A stretch of 64,000 bases of DNA, taken from contig NZ_EQ973490.1 of the NCBI RefSeq assembly GCF_000158035.1, forward strand, positions 340,926 to 404,925, in the 5' to 3' direction. Of the stretch, positions 1 through 11,162 are shown piece after piece (the first letter of the stretch is position 1; the number at the start of each line of letters is the position of its first letter). Below the pieces are notes generated by a model, which did no database searches, had not been told where the DNA came from, and was given only the letters and a program-made list of their open reading frames with translations. Source of the stretch: Bacteroides cellulosilyticus DSM 14838 (GTDB lineage Bacteria; Bacteroidota; Bacteroidia; Bacteroidales; Bacteroidaceae). The position numbers were made by a program, and so were the translations under genes.

Positions 1-1252
1 CGTACTTGGGCCAGCCTTGGTGCATGTTGGATGTACAGCAAGGATATCCGGTAAGTAGTCCGAAGCAGTTGTCCAATCCGGTGTGGTTAACGTCGAAGTT
101 GCGTTGTTGTTGCGACAGTTCTATTTGGTTCACTTGCTGGAAGTATTGGCGAGCCATGTATTCATCGTCCGTTTGTGCGGGCAGTGCATTGTAGGCCACT
201 CTTTCCAATATATCAGCAAAGCGGGGATTACCCGTAATCTTGTACATGGTTTCCAACGAGAACATATATTCTACGATGGTACACAACTCTGTGCCCTGTG
301 TGGGGTCGTTGCCATGAATGGCTTCGTCGCCGCTGAACATGCCCGTTGGGTATCCGTGGAAACGTTCAAGGTCGTTAAGTGCCACTTCCAAGGCCTCCAA
401 GTACTTCTGTTGCGGATGTGCTTGATAGTACACGATCGGAGTCTTCATGCCCTGTGCCAAGTTTACGCTGTGTATCGATCCTTCGCGGGTAAGTTTGTCG
501 CGGTCGAGGAACATGTCCGTATAGTTTTCGGTTTGTTTGTATATAAGTTCGCCGAGTTTCAGGAGTTCTTTGTCTCCGGTGATGTTGTACAGCCAGTACA
601 CACTCATCAAGTTGTCGCCCCCGCGCATTCTGGCCCAAAACGTCCAGTTATCGAGCGGCTTCTCCTCCAACGTATTCAACTGATATTTAAAGTAGTTCGT
701 CATTAGCGTAATGACGCGTTCGTCGCCCGTTGCCGAATAGTATTGTTGAAGTATCTTCAGCATCACCATTTTGGGCCACCAGTCTCGGCAATTGTCTCGT
801 TGCAGTCCGTCTTCGTACGGATAGTCTTGTACGGGGCCGAAGTAACCGTCTTCCTGTTGGCTTTGTATCGCCCATTCCACCCACGGTTTTGCTTTGGCTA
901 TCAATGCTTCGTCTTCTAGAATGTAGGCCAACGGCAACAATCCGTCGATCCAGTACGGTCCGCGTTCCCATTGGTCGCCGTCGCCTCCGAGCCATCCGTT
1001 TCTTTTACCCATTACTGCCGGGTACAGTTCGTCTAACTTTCCGGTTGCACCATCTTTTTGTCTTTCCAACATTTCCAACAGCCATCCTTTAGGCTTTATG
1101 GCGCCTAAGGGCAGTTCTGCAAAATGGCTTTCGATTAAAGGAGCTCGGTTAAACTCAAAGCCTTGATCCTTGTTTGTGCTTACTTGTTGCGAGCAAGATG
1201 TTGTGAAAAACAAGCTGCATAGCAACACCACGGTAAGAGATAATCTGATCAT
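1..1252 (-). CDS. GH127-type beta-L-arabinofuranosidase domain protein (partial, C-terminus beyond window)
   Basis: Secreted glycoside hydrolase of the DUF1680/GH127 type, a family that releases terminal beta-L-arabinofuranose from plant or glycoprotein glycans. About 417 residues are visible, reading off the left edge without a stop. The N-terminus (MIRLSLTVVLLCSLFFTTSC) is a lipoprotein-like signal with Cys at about residue 20. Family signatures are GDGDQWERGPYWIDGLLPLA, then PTQGTELCT (acidic catalytic region) and, at the cut end, the double cysteine of YPCCTSNMHQGWPK, which aligns with the zinc-bound nucleophilic Cys region (CC) of GH127. The start fits a -7 box 52 bases upstream. Base composition looks a little more GC-rich than the neighbouring genes. 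Family assignment is firm; exact substrate is not, and related families such as GH146 cannot be excluded. Confidence 0.82.
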   Translation of the reverse strand, partial: MIRLSLTVVLLCSLFFTTSCSQQVSTNKDQGFEFNRAPLIESHFAELPLGAIKPKGWLLEMLERQKDGATGKLDELYPAVMGKRNGWLGGDGDQWERGPYWIDGLLPLAYILEDEALIAKAKPWVEWAIQSQQEDGYFGPVQDYPYEDGLQRDNCRDWWPKMVMLKILQQYYSATGDERVITLMTNYFKYQLNTLEEKPLDNWTFWARMRGGDNLMSVYWLYNITGDKELLKLGELIYKQTENYTDMFLDRDKLTREGSIHSVNLAQGMKTPIVYYQAHPQQKYLEALEVALNDLERFHGYPTGMFSGDEAIHGNDPTQGTELCTIVEYMFSLETMYKITGNPRFADILERVAYNALPAQTDDEYMARQYFQQVNQIELSQQQRNFDVNHTGLDNCFGLLTGYPCCTSNMHQGWPKY

Positions 1253-1303
1253 TCTTCTGTTTAATTATTAAATTTATTATTAGATTTTATTTAATTCCGA
1301 GGG

Positions 1304-1311
1304 CAAAAGTA
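1304..1311 (-). promoter_or_regulatory. Bacteroides -7 promoter element for the GH127 gene
   Basis: On the minus strand this reads TACTTTTG, a perfect match to the Bacteroides -7 consensus TAnnTTTG. It would start transcription near 1297 and leave a leader of about 45 bases before the ATG at 1252. No convincing -33 TTTG lies at the usual spacing, which is compatible with an activator-dependent promoter. Confidence 0.6.
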
Positions 1312-1330
1312 GATATTCCTATTATTACGG

Positions 1331-1372
1331 AGATGGACAAATGCTTCAAATAGATGGATAAATACTTCTAAC
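1331..1372. promoter_or_regulatory. 21-bp direct repeat upstream of the GH127 promoter, candidate activator site
   Basis: Two abutting copies, 1331-1351 and 1352-1372, share 17 of 21 bases; the shared core is AGATGGAyAAATrCTTC. They lie about 20-60 bases upstream of the -7 box of the GH127 gene. Tandem direct repeats about 21 bp apart (two helical turns) are the classic operator layout for AraC-type DNA-binding domains, the output domain of HTCS regulators. The regulator itself is not identified. Confidence 0.5.
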
Positions 1373-1396
1373 CGCCTTGTACGCCGTACAAACGGT
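1371..1396. promoter_or_regulatory. imperfect palindrome in the GH127/HU-like intergenic region
   Basis: The inner arms TTGTACG (1377-1383) and CGTACAA (1385-1391) are exact inverted repeats around one base, and outer arms ACCG (1371-1374) and CGGT (1393-1396) extend them. It sits between two divergently transcribed genes and overlaps the end of the 21-bp direct repeat. Candidate operator; function not shown by sequence. Confidence 0.35.
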
Positions 1397-1537
1397 GCTG
1401 TTTTCCTAAAATAACTCATCGAAAATGCGGTTACCGCGCTTTATTTGTTTACCTTGACCAAAGCATAAAACTGTCGAGATGTACATGTCAAGACTATTTA
1501 GATAAGAGAAACGTTTAACTAACAAAACAAGCATGCT

Positions 1538-1948
1538 ATGGCAAAATACGTGGTACGCACAAAAAAAAGCGTAATGGGCAACAGAGAAAAGGGGCTCTAT
1601 TATGGTGTTCCCGTGGGTTCGGGAGTGATAGATTTGGATTATATTGCTGCAGAGGCTTCCGTGCGGAGCTCATTACCCCCCGAAGATGTAATTGCAGCCG
1701 TTGGCACTGTGGCCCGACTGATGCGGAAGCATTTGGCGATGGGAGATTCTGTGACTCTACCCGGTTTAGGCATATTTACGGTGTCGGCCAGCAGTGAAGG
1801 GTGCCAAACGCCCGAGGAGTGCACTCCGGCAAAAGTGAAACCCATGCGGGTGTGCTATAGAGCCAATCCGGAAATGCGCCGCGTATTGGCGGAGATTAAA
1901 TACGAGAAGAGAGAAAGACATAGATCAGGTGTAGCAGCGGTACAGTAG
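1538..1948 (+). CDS. HU-related DNA-binding protein
   Basis: A 136-residue member of the Bacteroidota HU-related histone-like family, which binds and bends DNA as a dimer in the nucleoid. The N-terminal extension MAKYVVRTKKSVMG is followed by an HU/IHF fold: a helical part (LDYIAAEASVRSSLPPEDVIAAVGTV), the DNA-contacting turn DSVTLPGLGIFTVSASSEG at about 69-87, and a basic C-terminal tail (KYEKRERHRSG). It is longer than classical HU (about 90 residues), as usual for this subfamily, where such genes often sit alone near polysaccharide or mobile loci. It is divergent from the GH127 gene and shares its control region. Function in this context is unknown. Confidence 0.85.
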   Translation: MAKYVVRTKKSVMGNREKGLYYGVPVGSGVIDLDYIAAEASVRSSLPPEDVIAAVGTVARLMRKHLAMGDSVTLPGLGIFTVSASSEGCQTPEECTPAKVKPMRVCYRANPEMRRVLAEIKYEKRERHRSGVAAVQ

Positions 1949-2129
1949 TCTTTTTATGCAGGGATCTATCAAGGTATTGTACACTGTGGGGTTATGTTTC
2001 AAATACGGAACTCTTACTGAATCCGGTATTTGCATTTACACAAAATATTTTATAGTACTCTATTTTACTTTGAATAAAATTTAAATATCATGAGAAATCG
2101 GCTTTAACTCCTACTATGAATAATGTAGG

Positions 2130-2542
2130 CTAATACAGAAATCCAAACAGCCAAAGAGGAATCCTGTTCCATATTCCATCCCGTCTATGACCAGATAACT
2201 GTTCGGTACATCCTTTATTTGCTCAAACGTCTTGTTCTTTCCTCCCACTTCAAAAGTATAAACATCATCTATCCGAAAATCTCCCTGCCCGGAAAAAGCT
2301 ATCTGATGATTTTGTTTCAACTGATTGGCAAAGAATGTTTCACGAATATTACCTATATCCGCAGAGGAAGAAAGAGCATACATCAAGTTCATATTGTCCA
2401 AATAAACTTTTTCCGGTTTGGCAAGTTGCTGCATATTGTTTTTCCCGGAATACAGCATGATGAGTAAAGCTGCACGTTCCAGAACTTGAAACATACGGAT
2501 AACCGACTGACGAGTGGCTTCTATGCTTTCGGCTATTTCCAT
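2130..2542 (-). pseudogene. remnant of a DUF4143-type ATPase, truncated and frameshifted
   Basis: Only the C-terminal part of a P-loop ATPase of the AAA plus DUF4143 type remains. Visible family features are a winged-helix segment (ATRQSVIRMFQVLERAALL), KPEKVYLDNMNLMYAL, GNIRETFFANQL and the FEVGGKNK motif. The Walker motifs that belong about 200 residues earlier are absent. Near 2160 the frame breaks: the open frame runs on as a nonsense tail, whereas one base over, the DNA encodes IPLWLFGFLY followed by a stop at 2130-2132, which is the normal end of this family. A single-base indel therefore separates the last ten residues. A 5' deletion plus a 3' frameshift make a non-functional relic the best reading. 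Confidence 0.75.
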
Positions 2543-2623
2543 GCAAAAGCAATTATTGAGTTAGGAACAAAGATAAGAAATGTTTTTTAAAGAATACGTT
2601 TTCGCAAGAAAAGTGTTTTTTTC

Positions 2624-2654
2624 AAAAGACGTTTTTTCTTAAGAAACGTCTTTT
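2624..2654. repeat. palindromic AT-rich inverted repeat
   Basis: AAAAGACG at 2624-2631 pairs with CGTCTTTT at 2647-2654, around a perfect inner palindrome TTTCTTAAGAAA at 2635-2646. It lies between the ATPase relic and prfB in a stretch (about 2575-2680) full of AAGAAA and GTTTT words. No precise period is visible. It could mark the scar of whatever truncated the ATPase gene. Confidence 0.5.
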
Positions 2655-2690
2655 ACAAAGAACAATATCGTTTCCCCTCACGCTCTTGAA

Positions 2691-2732
2691 AACAAAAATG
2701 GGTGCCACTTTCATTCATCAAGTGACACCCAT
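2691..2732 (-). terminator. rho-independent terminator of prfB
   Basis: On the minus strand a 13-bp stem (2720-2732 with 2698-2710, one G-U pair) with a 9-base loop is followed by a T-rich tail (TTTTTGTTTT). It lies 23 bases after the prfB stop. Confidence 0.75.
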
Positions 2733-2754
2733 TCTCTTTATATAGAAATAAATT

Positions 2755-3870
2755 TTAATCCTCTTGCCCCGCAAACTCCATCAGATACGCCTTAATGAAA
2801 CCATCTATCTTACCATCCATCACTCCATTGACATCCGAAGTCTGGAAGTTAGTACGGTGGTCTTTTACACGGCGATCATCGAATACATAGCTTCGTATCT
2901 GCGAACCCCATTCGATCTTCTTCTTCCCGGCTTCCACCTTGGCTTGTTCGGCCATGCGGTGCTGAAGTTCCTTATCATACAGAATGGAACGTAACTGGCG
3001 CATTGCATTCTCGCGATTCTTGGGTTGGTCGCGAGTTTCCGTATTTTCAATCAGGATTTCTTCTTCCTCGCCCGTATACGGATCCTTGAACTGATAACGC
3101 AGACGAACTCCGGATTCTACCTTGTTCACATTCTGACCACCGGCACCACTGGAACGGAAAGTATCCCATGAGATATTGGCAACATTGATGTTCACCTCAA
3201 TAGTATCATCAACCAGCGGAGTTACAAAAACAGAAGCAAAAGAAGTCATACGCTTGCCTTGCGCATTGTAAGGAGATACACGCACCAGACGATGTACACC
3301 GTTCTCGCCTTTCAGATATCCATAAGCATAATCACCTGAAATCTCAATAGTGCAGGTTTTAATACCGGCTTCATCACCTTCCTGCAAGTTAGAAATGACA
3401 GCCTTGTAGCCATTGGTTTCGGCATAACGCAAATACATACGCATCAGCATACTTGCCCAGTCCTGGCTTTCCGTGCCACCCGCACCGGAGTTGATTTTCA
3501 ACACACAGTCCATCTGGTCAGCTTCATCACGAAGCATATTTTTCAGTTCAAGCTCATCAATGGCAACGGAAGCTTTGGCATAAGCTTCATCTATCTCTTC
3601 CTCGGTTACAAGTTCGTCCTTATAGAAATCAAAAGCCAATTGCAATTCATCCGATAATGTCTTTATTTCATTATAACCGGCTATCCACTGTTGCAAACCT
3701 TTCACTTTCTTCATTTGTGCCTCAGCCGTCTTCTGGTCATCCCAAAAGCCCGGAGCCTGCGTGCGCAACTGTTCTTCTTCTACCTGGATCTTCTTTCCTT
3801 CGATGTCCAGATAGCGGTAGAGTGCCTCGGTGCGCTCTTTAATGCTTTTCAGTTGTTCTATGGTAATCAT
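2755..3870 (-). CDS. prfB: peptide chain release factor 2
   Basis: RF2 recognises UGA and UAA in the ribosomal A site and triggers peptidyl-tRNA hydrolysis. The 371-residue length and domain order fit: N-terminal helical domain, the PCRF region, the codon-recognition loop and the GGQ domain. The hydrolysis motif GGQ is at 244-246. The codon-recognition tripeptide is SPY (199-201) rather than the SPF of E. coli. The internal UGA and +1 frameshift used for autoregulation in many bacteria is absent: at the homologous YLD (20-22) the codons are TAT CTG GAC, in frame. The gene is monocistronic, with its own -7 box at 3919-3926 and its own terminator, and is divergent from the M16 peptidase gene. 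Confidence 0.97.
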   Translation of the reverse strand: MITIEQLKSIKERTEALYRYLDIEGKKIQVEEEQLRTQAPGFWDDQKTAEAQMKKVKGLQQWIAGYNEIKTLSDELQLAFDFYKDELVTEEEIDEAYAKASVAIDELELKNMLRDEADQMDCVLKINSGAGGTESQDWASMLMRMYLRYAETNGYKAVISNLQEGDEAGIKTCTIEISGDYAYGYLKGENGVHRLVRVSPYNAQGKRMTSFASVFVTPLVDDTIEVNINVANISWDTFRSSGAGGQNVNKVESGVRLRYQFKDPYTGEEEEILIENTETRDQPKNRENAMRQLRSILYDKELQHRMAEQAKVEAGKKKIEWGSQIRSYVFDDRRVKDHRTNFQTSDVNGVMDGKIDGFIKAYLMEFAGQED

Positions 3871-3918
3871 AATCTATGAAAATAAACCTTCTTATTTAAA
3901 ATATTTACTTTTTGAGTG

Positions 3919-3926
3919 CAAAGGTA
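3919..3926 (-). promoter_or_regulatory. -7 promoter element for prfB
   Basis: Minus strand TACCTTTG matches TAnnTTTG exactly and lies 49 bases before the prfB start. It is back-to-back with the plus-strand element at 3940-3947, so the two genes share a compact divergent control region. Confidence 0.65.
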
Positions 3927-3939
3927 TGAAAAAAACGCA

Positions 3940-3947
3940 TATTTTTG
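3940..3947 (+). promoter_or_regulatory. -7 promoter element for the M16 peptidase
   Basis: TATTTTTG fits TAnnTTTG and lies 27 bases before the ATG at 3974. It rules against the upstream in-frame ATGs (3830, 3926), which would precede the transcription start. Confidence 0.6.
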
Positions 3948-3973
3948 CAGTTATCAATCTAATAAGTCAGCTT

Positions 3974-6892
3974 ATGAACAAACTATTCCGACAAATTGGT
4001 TTAACGTTTATCCTACTGGTAGCGATAAGCTTAGGAAGTTGTACTTCGAAGTACAGCTACGAAACAGTACCCAATGATCCGCTGAAAGCGCGTATCTACA
4101 CTCTGGACAACGGTTTGAAAGTCTACATGACTGTAAACAAGGAAACTCCGCGCATACAAACGTACATTGCAGTACGTGTAGGTGGTAAAAACGACCCCGC
4201 AGAAACTACCGGATTGGCTCACTATTTCGAGCACCTGATGTTTAAAGGTACCACAAACTTCGGTACTCAGAACTATGAGATTGAAAAGCCTTTGCTGGAC
4301 CAGATCGAAGAACAATTCGAAGTTTATCGCAAGACAACAGACAGCCTTGAACGTAAAGCTATTTATGCAAAAATTGACAGCATCTCCTACGAGGCTTCCA
4401 AATATGCCATCCCCAACGAATATGACAAACTCATGGCTGCCATCGGTGCCAACGGAACAAATGCCTACACCAGTTTCGACGTTACTTGCTACACGGAAGA
4501 TATCCCCAGCAATCAGATTGACAACTGGGCAAAAATTCAGGCAGAACGTTTTGAAAATTGCGTGATCCGCGGTTTCCATACTGAGTTGGAAACGGTTTAC
4601 GAAGAAAAGAATATGTCGCTGACCCGCGACCCGCGCAAAGTTTACGAAGCAGTACTTTCTTCTCTTTTCCCACACCATCCGTATGGAACACAAACCGTAC
4701 TTGGTACTCAGGAAGACCTGAAGAATCCTTCAATCACCAACATCAAAGAATATTATAAGAAATGGTATGTGCCCAACAACATGGCTATCTGTCTTTCCGG
4801 TGATTTTGATCCCGATCAGATGATTGCAACCATTGACAAATATTTTGGTGGTTTGAAACCAAACACTGATCTGCCGAAACTGGATCTGCCGAAAGAAACC
4901 CCGATTACAGCACCTGTTGTACGTGAAGTAATCGGCCCGGATGCCGAAAGCGTTGCCCTTGCATGGCGTTTCCCCGGAGCGGCCGACAAAGATGTGGAAA
5001 CATTACAAGTGGTTTCCCAGATACTTTATAACGGACAAGCCGGCCTGTTCGACCTTGATCTTACACAACAACAGAAGACGTTAAGTTCTTATTGCTATCC
5101 TCTGACCATGAGCGATTACAGCGCACTGTTGATGCAGGGACGCCCTAAACAAGGACAGACTCTGGACGAAGTGAAAGACCTCATGCTGGGTGAACTGAAG
5201 AAACTCCGCGACGGCGACTTCGACGAAAAGATGCTGGAAGCCAATATCAACAACTTCAAACTGTATCAGATGCAGCAGTTGGAAAACAATGATGCGCGTG
5301 CCGACATGTTTGTACAGTCATTCGTAAACGGTAGTGACTGGGCAGACGAAGTTACCGCCCTCAACCGTATGTCCAAACTGACTAAGAATGATATCGTAGC
5401 CTTTGCCAATAAATATCTGAAAGATGATAACTATGCCGTTATCTACAAAAGACAAGGTAAAGACCCAAATGAAAAGAAGATGCCGAAACCCGAAATCACT
5501 CCTATCGTGATGAATCGCGACACCGCCAGTACCTTCCTGAAAGAAATACAGGCAAGCGTAGTGACTCCTATCGAACCGGTATTCCTGGACTATTCCAAAG
5601 ATCTTACCCAACTGAAAGCAAAATCGGATATTCCTGTACTTTACAAACAGAATACAACGAATGATATTTTCCAGTTGATTTACCTCTTTGATATGGGTAA
5701 CAACAATGACAAGGCACTCGGTACCGCTGCCCAATATCTGGAATACCTCGGTACAGCCGACATGACTCCGGAAGAGGTTAAGAGCGAATTCTATCGTCTT
5801 GCGTGCTCATTCTTTGTATCTCCGGGTAGCAAACGTACTTATGTTGTACTCTCCGGCCTCAACGAAAATATGCCTGCTGCCATGGCTCTCTTCGAAAAAC
5901 TGTTGGCAAATGCCCAGGTAAATAAAGAGGCTTATGCAAATATGGCTAACGATATTCTGAAATCCCGCAAAGACGCTAAGCTGAATCAGATGCAAAACTT
6001 CTCGCGCCTGGTGTCTTATGCTACTTATGGTCCGAAATCTCCGGCAACCAATCTGCTGACCGAAGCTGAACTGATCTCTATGGATCCGCAACAGCTTGTG
6101 GACCGTATCAAACAGTTGAGCAGCTTCAAGCACCGTATTCTTTACTATGGGCCAAGCAATCAGGATGACCTGCTTGCCATCATTAATAAAGAGCATCAGG
6201 CACCGGAGGCTTTGAAAGAAATTCCTGAAGGAAATAACTTTGAAGCACTATTGACACCCGAAACGAAGATTTTCATTGCTCCGTATGATGCTAAACAAAT
6301 CTATATGTCGCAAATCTCCAACAAAGGAGAGAAATTTGATCCTGCTGCTGAATCCGGTCGTCAACTATACAACGAATACTTCGGTGGCGGCATGAATTCC
6401 ATCGTATTCCAGGAAATGCGCGAAAGCCGCGGTTTGGCTTACTCGGCATGGGCCGGTATGTTAAAGCCAAGCTATTTGACAGATCCTTATATGCTACGCA
6501 CACAAATTGCTACGCAGAATGACAAGATGATAGACGCCATCAATACATTCAATGACATCATCAACAATATGCCTGAATCGGAAGCTGCCTTCAAACTGGC
6601 CAAAGACGGCATGATTGCCCGTATGCGTACCGACCGCACCATCAAGATGGATGTTATCTGGGATTATATCAGCGCTCAATATCTGGGACAGAATGTAGAT
6701 AGTCGTATCAAGCTGTATAACGATGTGCAGAACATGACGTTACAGGATGTTATCGACTACCAGAATAAATGGATCAAGGGACGCACCTATACATATTGTA
6801 TCCTTGGTGACAAAAAAGAGCTGGATATAAATGCTTTGAAAAAAGTAGGTCCGGTAATTGAACTGAAACAGGAAGATATCTTCGGATATTAA
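3974..6892 (+). CDS. M16 family zinc metallopeptidase lipoprotein (two insulinase-type units)
   Basis: Predicted periplasm- or outer-membrane-anchored insulinase/pitrilysin-type peptidase of 972 residues. The chosen start gives a lipoprotein signal MNKLFRQIGLTFILL...SLGSC with lipid Cys 23; longer in-frame starts place this inside the protein and precede the -7 box. The N-terminal catalytic unit carries the inverted zinc motif HxxEH as GLAHYFEHLMFKGT, with a downstream Glu ligand candidate in ETVYEEKNMS. Two M16 plus M16_C halves follow in tandem; the second half lacks HxxEH, as expected for its structural role. A hairpin terminator follows at 6916, so it is likely monocistronic. Substrate unknown; roles in degrading peptides in the envelope are inferred from the family. 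Confidence 0.9.
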   Translation: MNKLFRQIGLTFILLVAISLGSCTSKYSYETVPNDPLKARIYTLDNGLKVYMTVNKETPRIQTYIAVRVGGKNDPAETTGLAHYFEHLMFKGTTNFGTQNYEIEKPLLDQIEEQFEVYRKTTDSLERKAIYAKIDSISYEASKYAIPNEYDKLMAAIGANGTNAYTSFDVTCYTEDIPSNQIDNWAKIQAERFENCVIRGFHTELETVYEEKNMSLTRDPRKVYEAVLSSLFPHHPYGTQTVLGTQEDLKNPSITNIKEYYKKWYVPNNMAICLSGDFDPDQMIATIDKYFGGLKPNTDLPKLDLPKETPITAPVVREVIGPDAESVALAWRFPGAADKDVETLQVVSQILYNGQAGLFDLDLTQQQKTLSSYCYPLTMSDYSALLMQGRPKQGQTLDEVKDLMLGELKKLRDGDFDEKMLEANINNFKLYQMQQLENNDARADMFVQSFVNGSDWADEVTALNRMSKLTKNDIVAFANKYLKDDNYAVIYKRQGKDPNEKKMPKPEITPIVMNRDTASTFLKEIQASVVTPIEPVFLDYSKDLTQLKAKSDIPVLYKQNTTNDIFQLIYLFDMGNNNDKALGTAAQYLEYLGTADMTPEEVKSEFYRLACSFFVSPGSKRTYVVLSGLNENMPAAMALFEKLLANAQVNKEAYANMANDILKSRKDAKLNQMQNFSRLVSYATYGPKSPATNLLTEAELISMDPQQLVDRIKQLSSFKHRILYYGPSNQDDLLAIINKEHQAPEALKEIPEGNNFEALLTPETKIFIAPYDAKQIYMSQISNKGEKFDPAAESGRQLYNEYFGGGMNSIVFQEMRESRGLAYSAWAGMLKPSYLTDPYMLRTQIATQNDKMIDAINTFNDIINNMPESEAAFKLAKDGMIARMRTDRTIKMDVIWDYISAQYLGQNVDSRIKLYNDVQNMTLQDVIDYQNKWIKGRTYTYCILGDKKELDINALKKVGPVIELKQEDIFGY

Positions 6893-6915
6893 TATATCTG
6901 AGCAGTAAAACAGGG

Positions 6916-6951
6916 AAGGGTTGCATTGTCATGTAACCCTTTCTTTTTTTA
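6916..6951 (+). terminator. rho-independent terminator of the M16 peptidase gene
   Basis: A 10-bp stem (AAGGGTTGCA at 6916-6925 with TGTAACCCTT at 6932-6941, one G-U pair), a 6-base loop, then a CTTTTTTT tail, 24 bases after the stop. Confidence 0.85.
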
Positions 6952-7024
6952 TAATTTCTACCGGTTCTATTTATAAATACTCTTTATTACACAAAAAGTC
7001 CACCCTCCCCGCACTGTGATTACG

Positions 7025-7032
7025 TACATTTG
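7025..7032 (+). promoter_or_regulatory. -7 promoter element for the GH28-GH95 operon
   Basis: TACATTTG matches TAnnTTTG and lies 50 bases before the GH28 start at 7082. No clear -33 element precedes it. Confidence 0.6.
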
Positions 7033-7081
7033 CCCCGTATTCTAATTTGTATCACATATCTAAAAGAGTATAAGACAGACC

Positions 7082-8557
7082 ATGAAACGTTTATTCATCT
7101 TTATTATGGGAGTAATGATGGCTGTGGTAGCCACGTCCCGCACGTTCGACATGAAACAATTGGGGGCTGATGCCAAAGGCATCAAGCCATGTACGAAACT
7201 GATTAACCAGACTATTGAAAAAGCAGCTTCGGAAGGAGGTGGAACCATCTATTTTCCTGCCGGGACTTATCTGACTGCTACTATCCACATGAAAAGTAAT
7301 ATTACATTGCATCTGGAATCAGGTGCCATTGTGCGCTTCTCAGACAGGTTCGAGGATTATCTGCCTTTTGTAACCGCACGTTGGGAAGGAACCGTTATGC
7401 AAACCTTATCCCCACTGATTTACGCTCATTCGGCAGATAATCTGACCATTACCGGACGCGGAACGCTGGATGGGAACGGACTGAAATGGTGGTTATGGGA
7501 ATTTGAGACACGTAAGGTGATAAAAGAGAACGGTGGCAAGCTACCTTCTCTGGATAAGTTACAGCAAATGTGGGTGGATGCCAATAATGACCTGGAAATA
7601 TCCGATTACTATAAGCCTTCTCTGGAACGTAAAATGTTCCGTCCGCCTTTTATTCAGTTCTACGAATGTACGAATATCCTTATTGAAAATGTGAAGATCA
7701 TCAACTCTCCTTTCTGGACAGTCAATCCGGCCTTCTGTGATAACGTTACAATACATGGAGTAACCATCAATAACCCGTCAAGCAATCCTAAAGGGCCGAA
7801 TACGGACGGTATCAATCCGAGTTCCTGCCGAAATGTACGTATCTCCGACTGTTTTATCAGTGTTGGAGACGATTGTATTACCATCAAGTCCGGACGTGAT
7901 GCCGACGGACGTAAATATGGGAAAGCATGCGAGAACATCACAATCACCAATTGTATCATGCTTTCCGGTCACGGTGGAGTGGTCATCGGCAGCGAAATGT
8001 CGGGCGGTGTAAAAAGGATAGCTATATCCAATTGTGTGTTTGATGGAACGAATGCCGGTATCAGGTTAAAAGCATCCCGCGGACGCGGTGGTGTAGTAGA
8101 AGATATACGGGTAGACAATATCGTAATGAAGAATATACAAGGAGATGCCTTTATTTTCGATTTATTTTATGACCGTTTATCGAAAGTGGAACCGGTAAGC
8201 GAACGTACTCCTATTTTCCGGAATATCCATTTAAGTAATGTTACGGGAAATGATATCAAGCGGATAGGCTATATAAAAGGCATTGAGGAAATGCCTATAT
8301 CGGAACTGTCTTTCTCTAACATGAACATAGTAGCCGGAAAAGGATTTCAAGCAGAAACAGCCACCGATATCCGTTTTAACAACGTAAGTTTCACCGTAGA
8401 AGAAGGACCTTCACTCAACATCCGACAATGCAAGGATATATTCCTGAATGACGTGCGGACAAAGCAACCGATAGCCGGTCAGCCGGTAGTGGATTTAGAA
8501 GCAATAGAAAACCTGTCAATCATTCATTGTGATTCCACACAAATTGTCAGGAAATAA
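7082..8557 (+). CDS. GH28 polygalacturonase-type glycosidase
   Basis: Secreted right-handed beta-helix hydrolase of 491 residues, family GH28, which cleaves alpha-1,4-galacturonic acid linkages in pectin by inversion. All canonical GH28 motifs are present: NTDG at 240-243, GDD at 262-264 (catalytic Asp residues), SGHGG with the His at 297, and the R-L-K substrate-binding triad at 328-330. An N-terminal hydrophobic signal (residues 1-19) implies export. The N-terminal domain with [11 protein letters not shown] is typical of exo-acting Bacteroides GH28. The GH95 gene follows after 41 bases, suggesting co-transcription from the -7 box at 7025. Substrate is probably a homogalacturonan or rhamnogalacturonan oligosaccharide; exo or endo mode cannot be read from sequence. 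Confidence 0.9.
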   Translation: MKRLFIFIMGVMMAVVATSRTFDMKQLGADAKGIKPCTKLINQTIEKAASEGGGTIYFPAGTYLTATIHMKSNITLHLESGAIVRFSDRFEDYLPFVTARWEGTVMQTLSPLIYAHSADNLTITGRGTLDGNGLKWWLWEFETRKVIKENGGKLPSLDKLQQMWVDANNDLEISDYYKPSLERKMFRPPFIQFYECTNILIENVKIINSPFWTVNPAFCDNVTIHGVTINNPSSNPKGPNTDGINPSSCRNVRISDCFISVGDDCITIKSGRDADGRKYGKACENITITNCIMLSGHGGVVIGSEMSGGVKRIAISNCVFDGTNAGIRLKASRGRGGVVEDIRVDNIVMKNIQGDAFIFDLFYDRLSKVEPVSERTPIFRNIHLSNVTGNDIKRIGYIKGIEEMPISELSFSNMNIVAGKGFQAETATDIRFNNVSFTVEEGPSLNIRQCKDIFLNDVRTKQPIAGQPVVDLEAIENLSIIHCDSTQIVRK

Positions 8558-8598
8558 TAGAAGAAAAACAAATAGACCACTCAAAAAAAATCTATAAT

Positions 8599-11070
<2,472 letters not shown>

Positions 11071-11120
11071 CAGGTAACCGGACGTTCTTTGTCAAGAGCA
11101 TATTTACAGAAGATTAACGG

Positions 11121-11150
11121 ACGGGAGGCATAGACCTCCCGTTTTACTTT
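11121..11150 (+). terminator. rho-independent terminator after GH95
   Basis: A perfect 8-bp stem (ACGGGAGG 11121-11128, CCTCCCGT 11135-11142) with a 6-base loop, followed by TTTACTTT, 50 bases after the GH95 stop. Confidence 0.8.
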
Positions 11151-11162
11151 CGGAACAGACCG

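Noticed and set aside
83-706. Plus-strand open frame of 207 residues inside the GH127 gene
   Set aside because: It mirrors the minus-strand GH127 coding sequence, which has clear family motifs; the plus-strand product has no recognisable features.
2560-2680. A third 22-bp-period array next to prfB
   Set aside because: AAGAA words there are spaced at about 15, 16, 20 and 15 bases, not at a fixed period; only a local palindrome is supported.
3800-3830. Programmed +1 frameshift in prfB
   Set aside because: The homologous codons are TAT CTG GAC in one continuous frame; no in-frame UGA exists.
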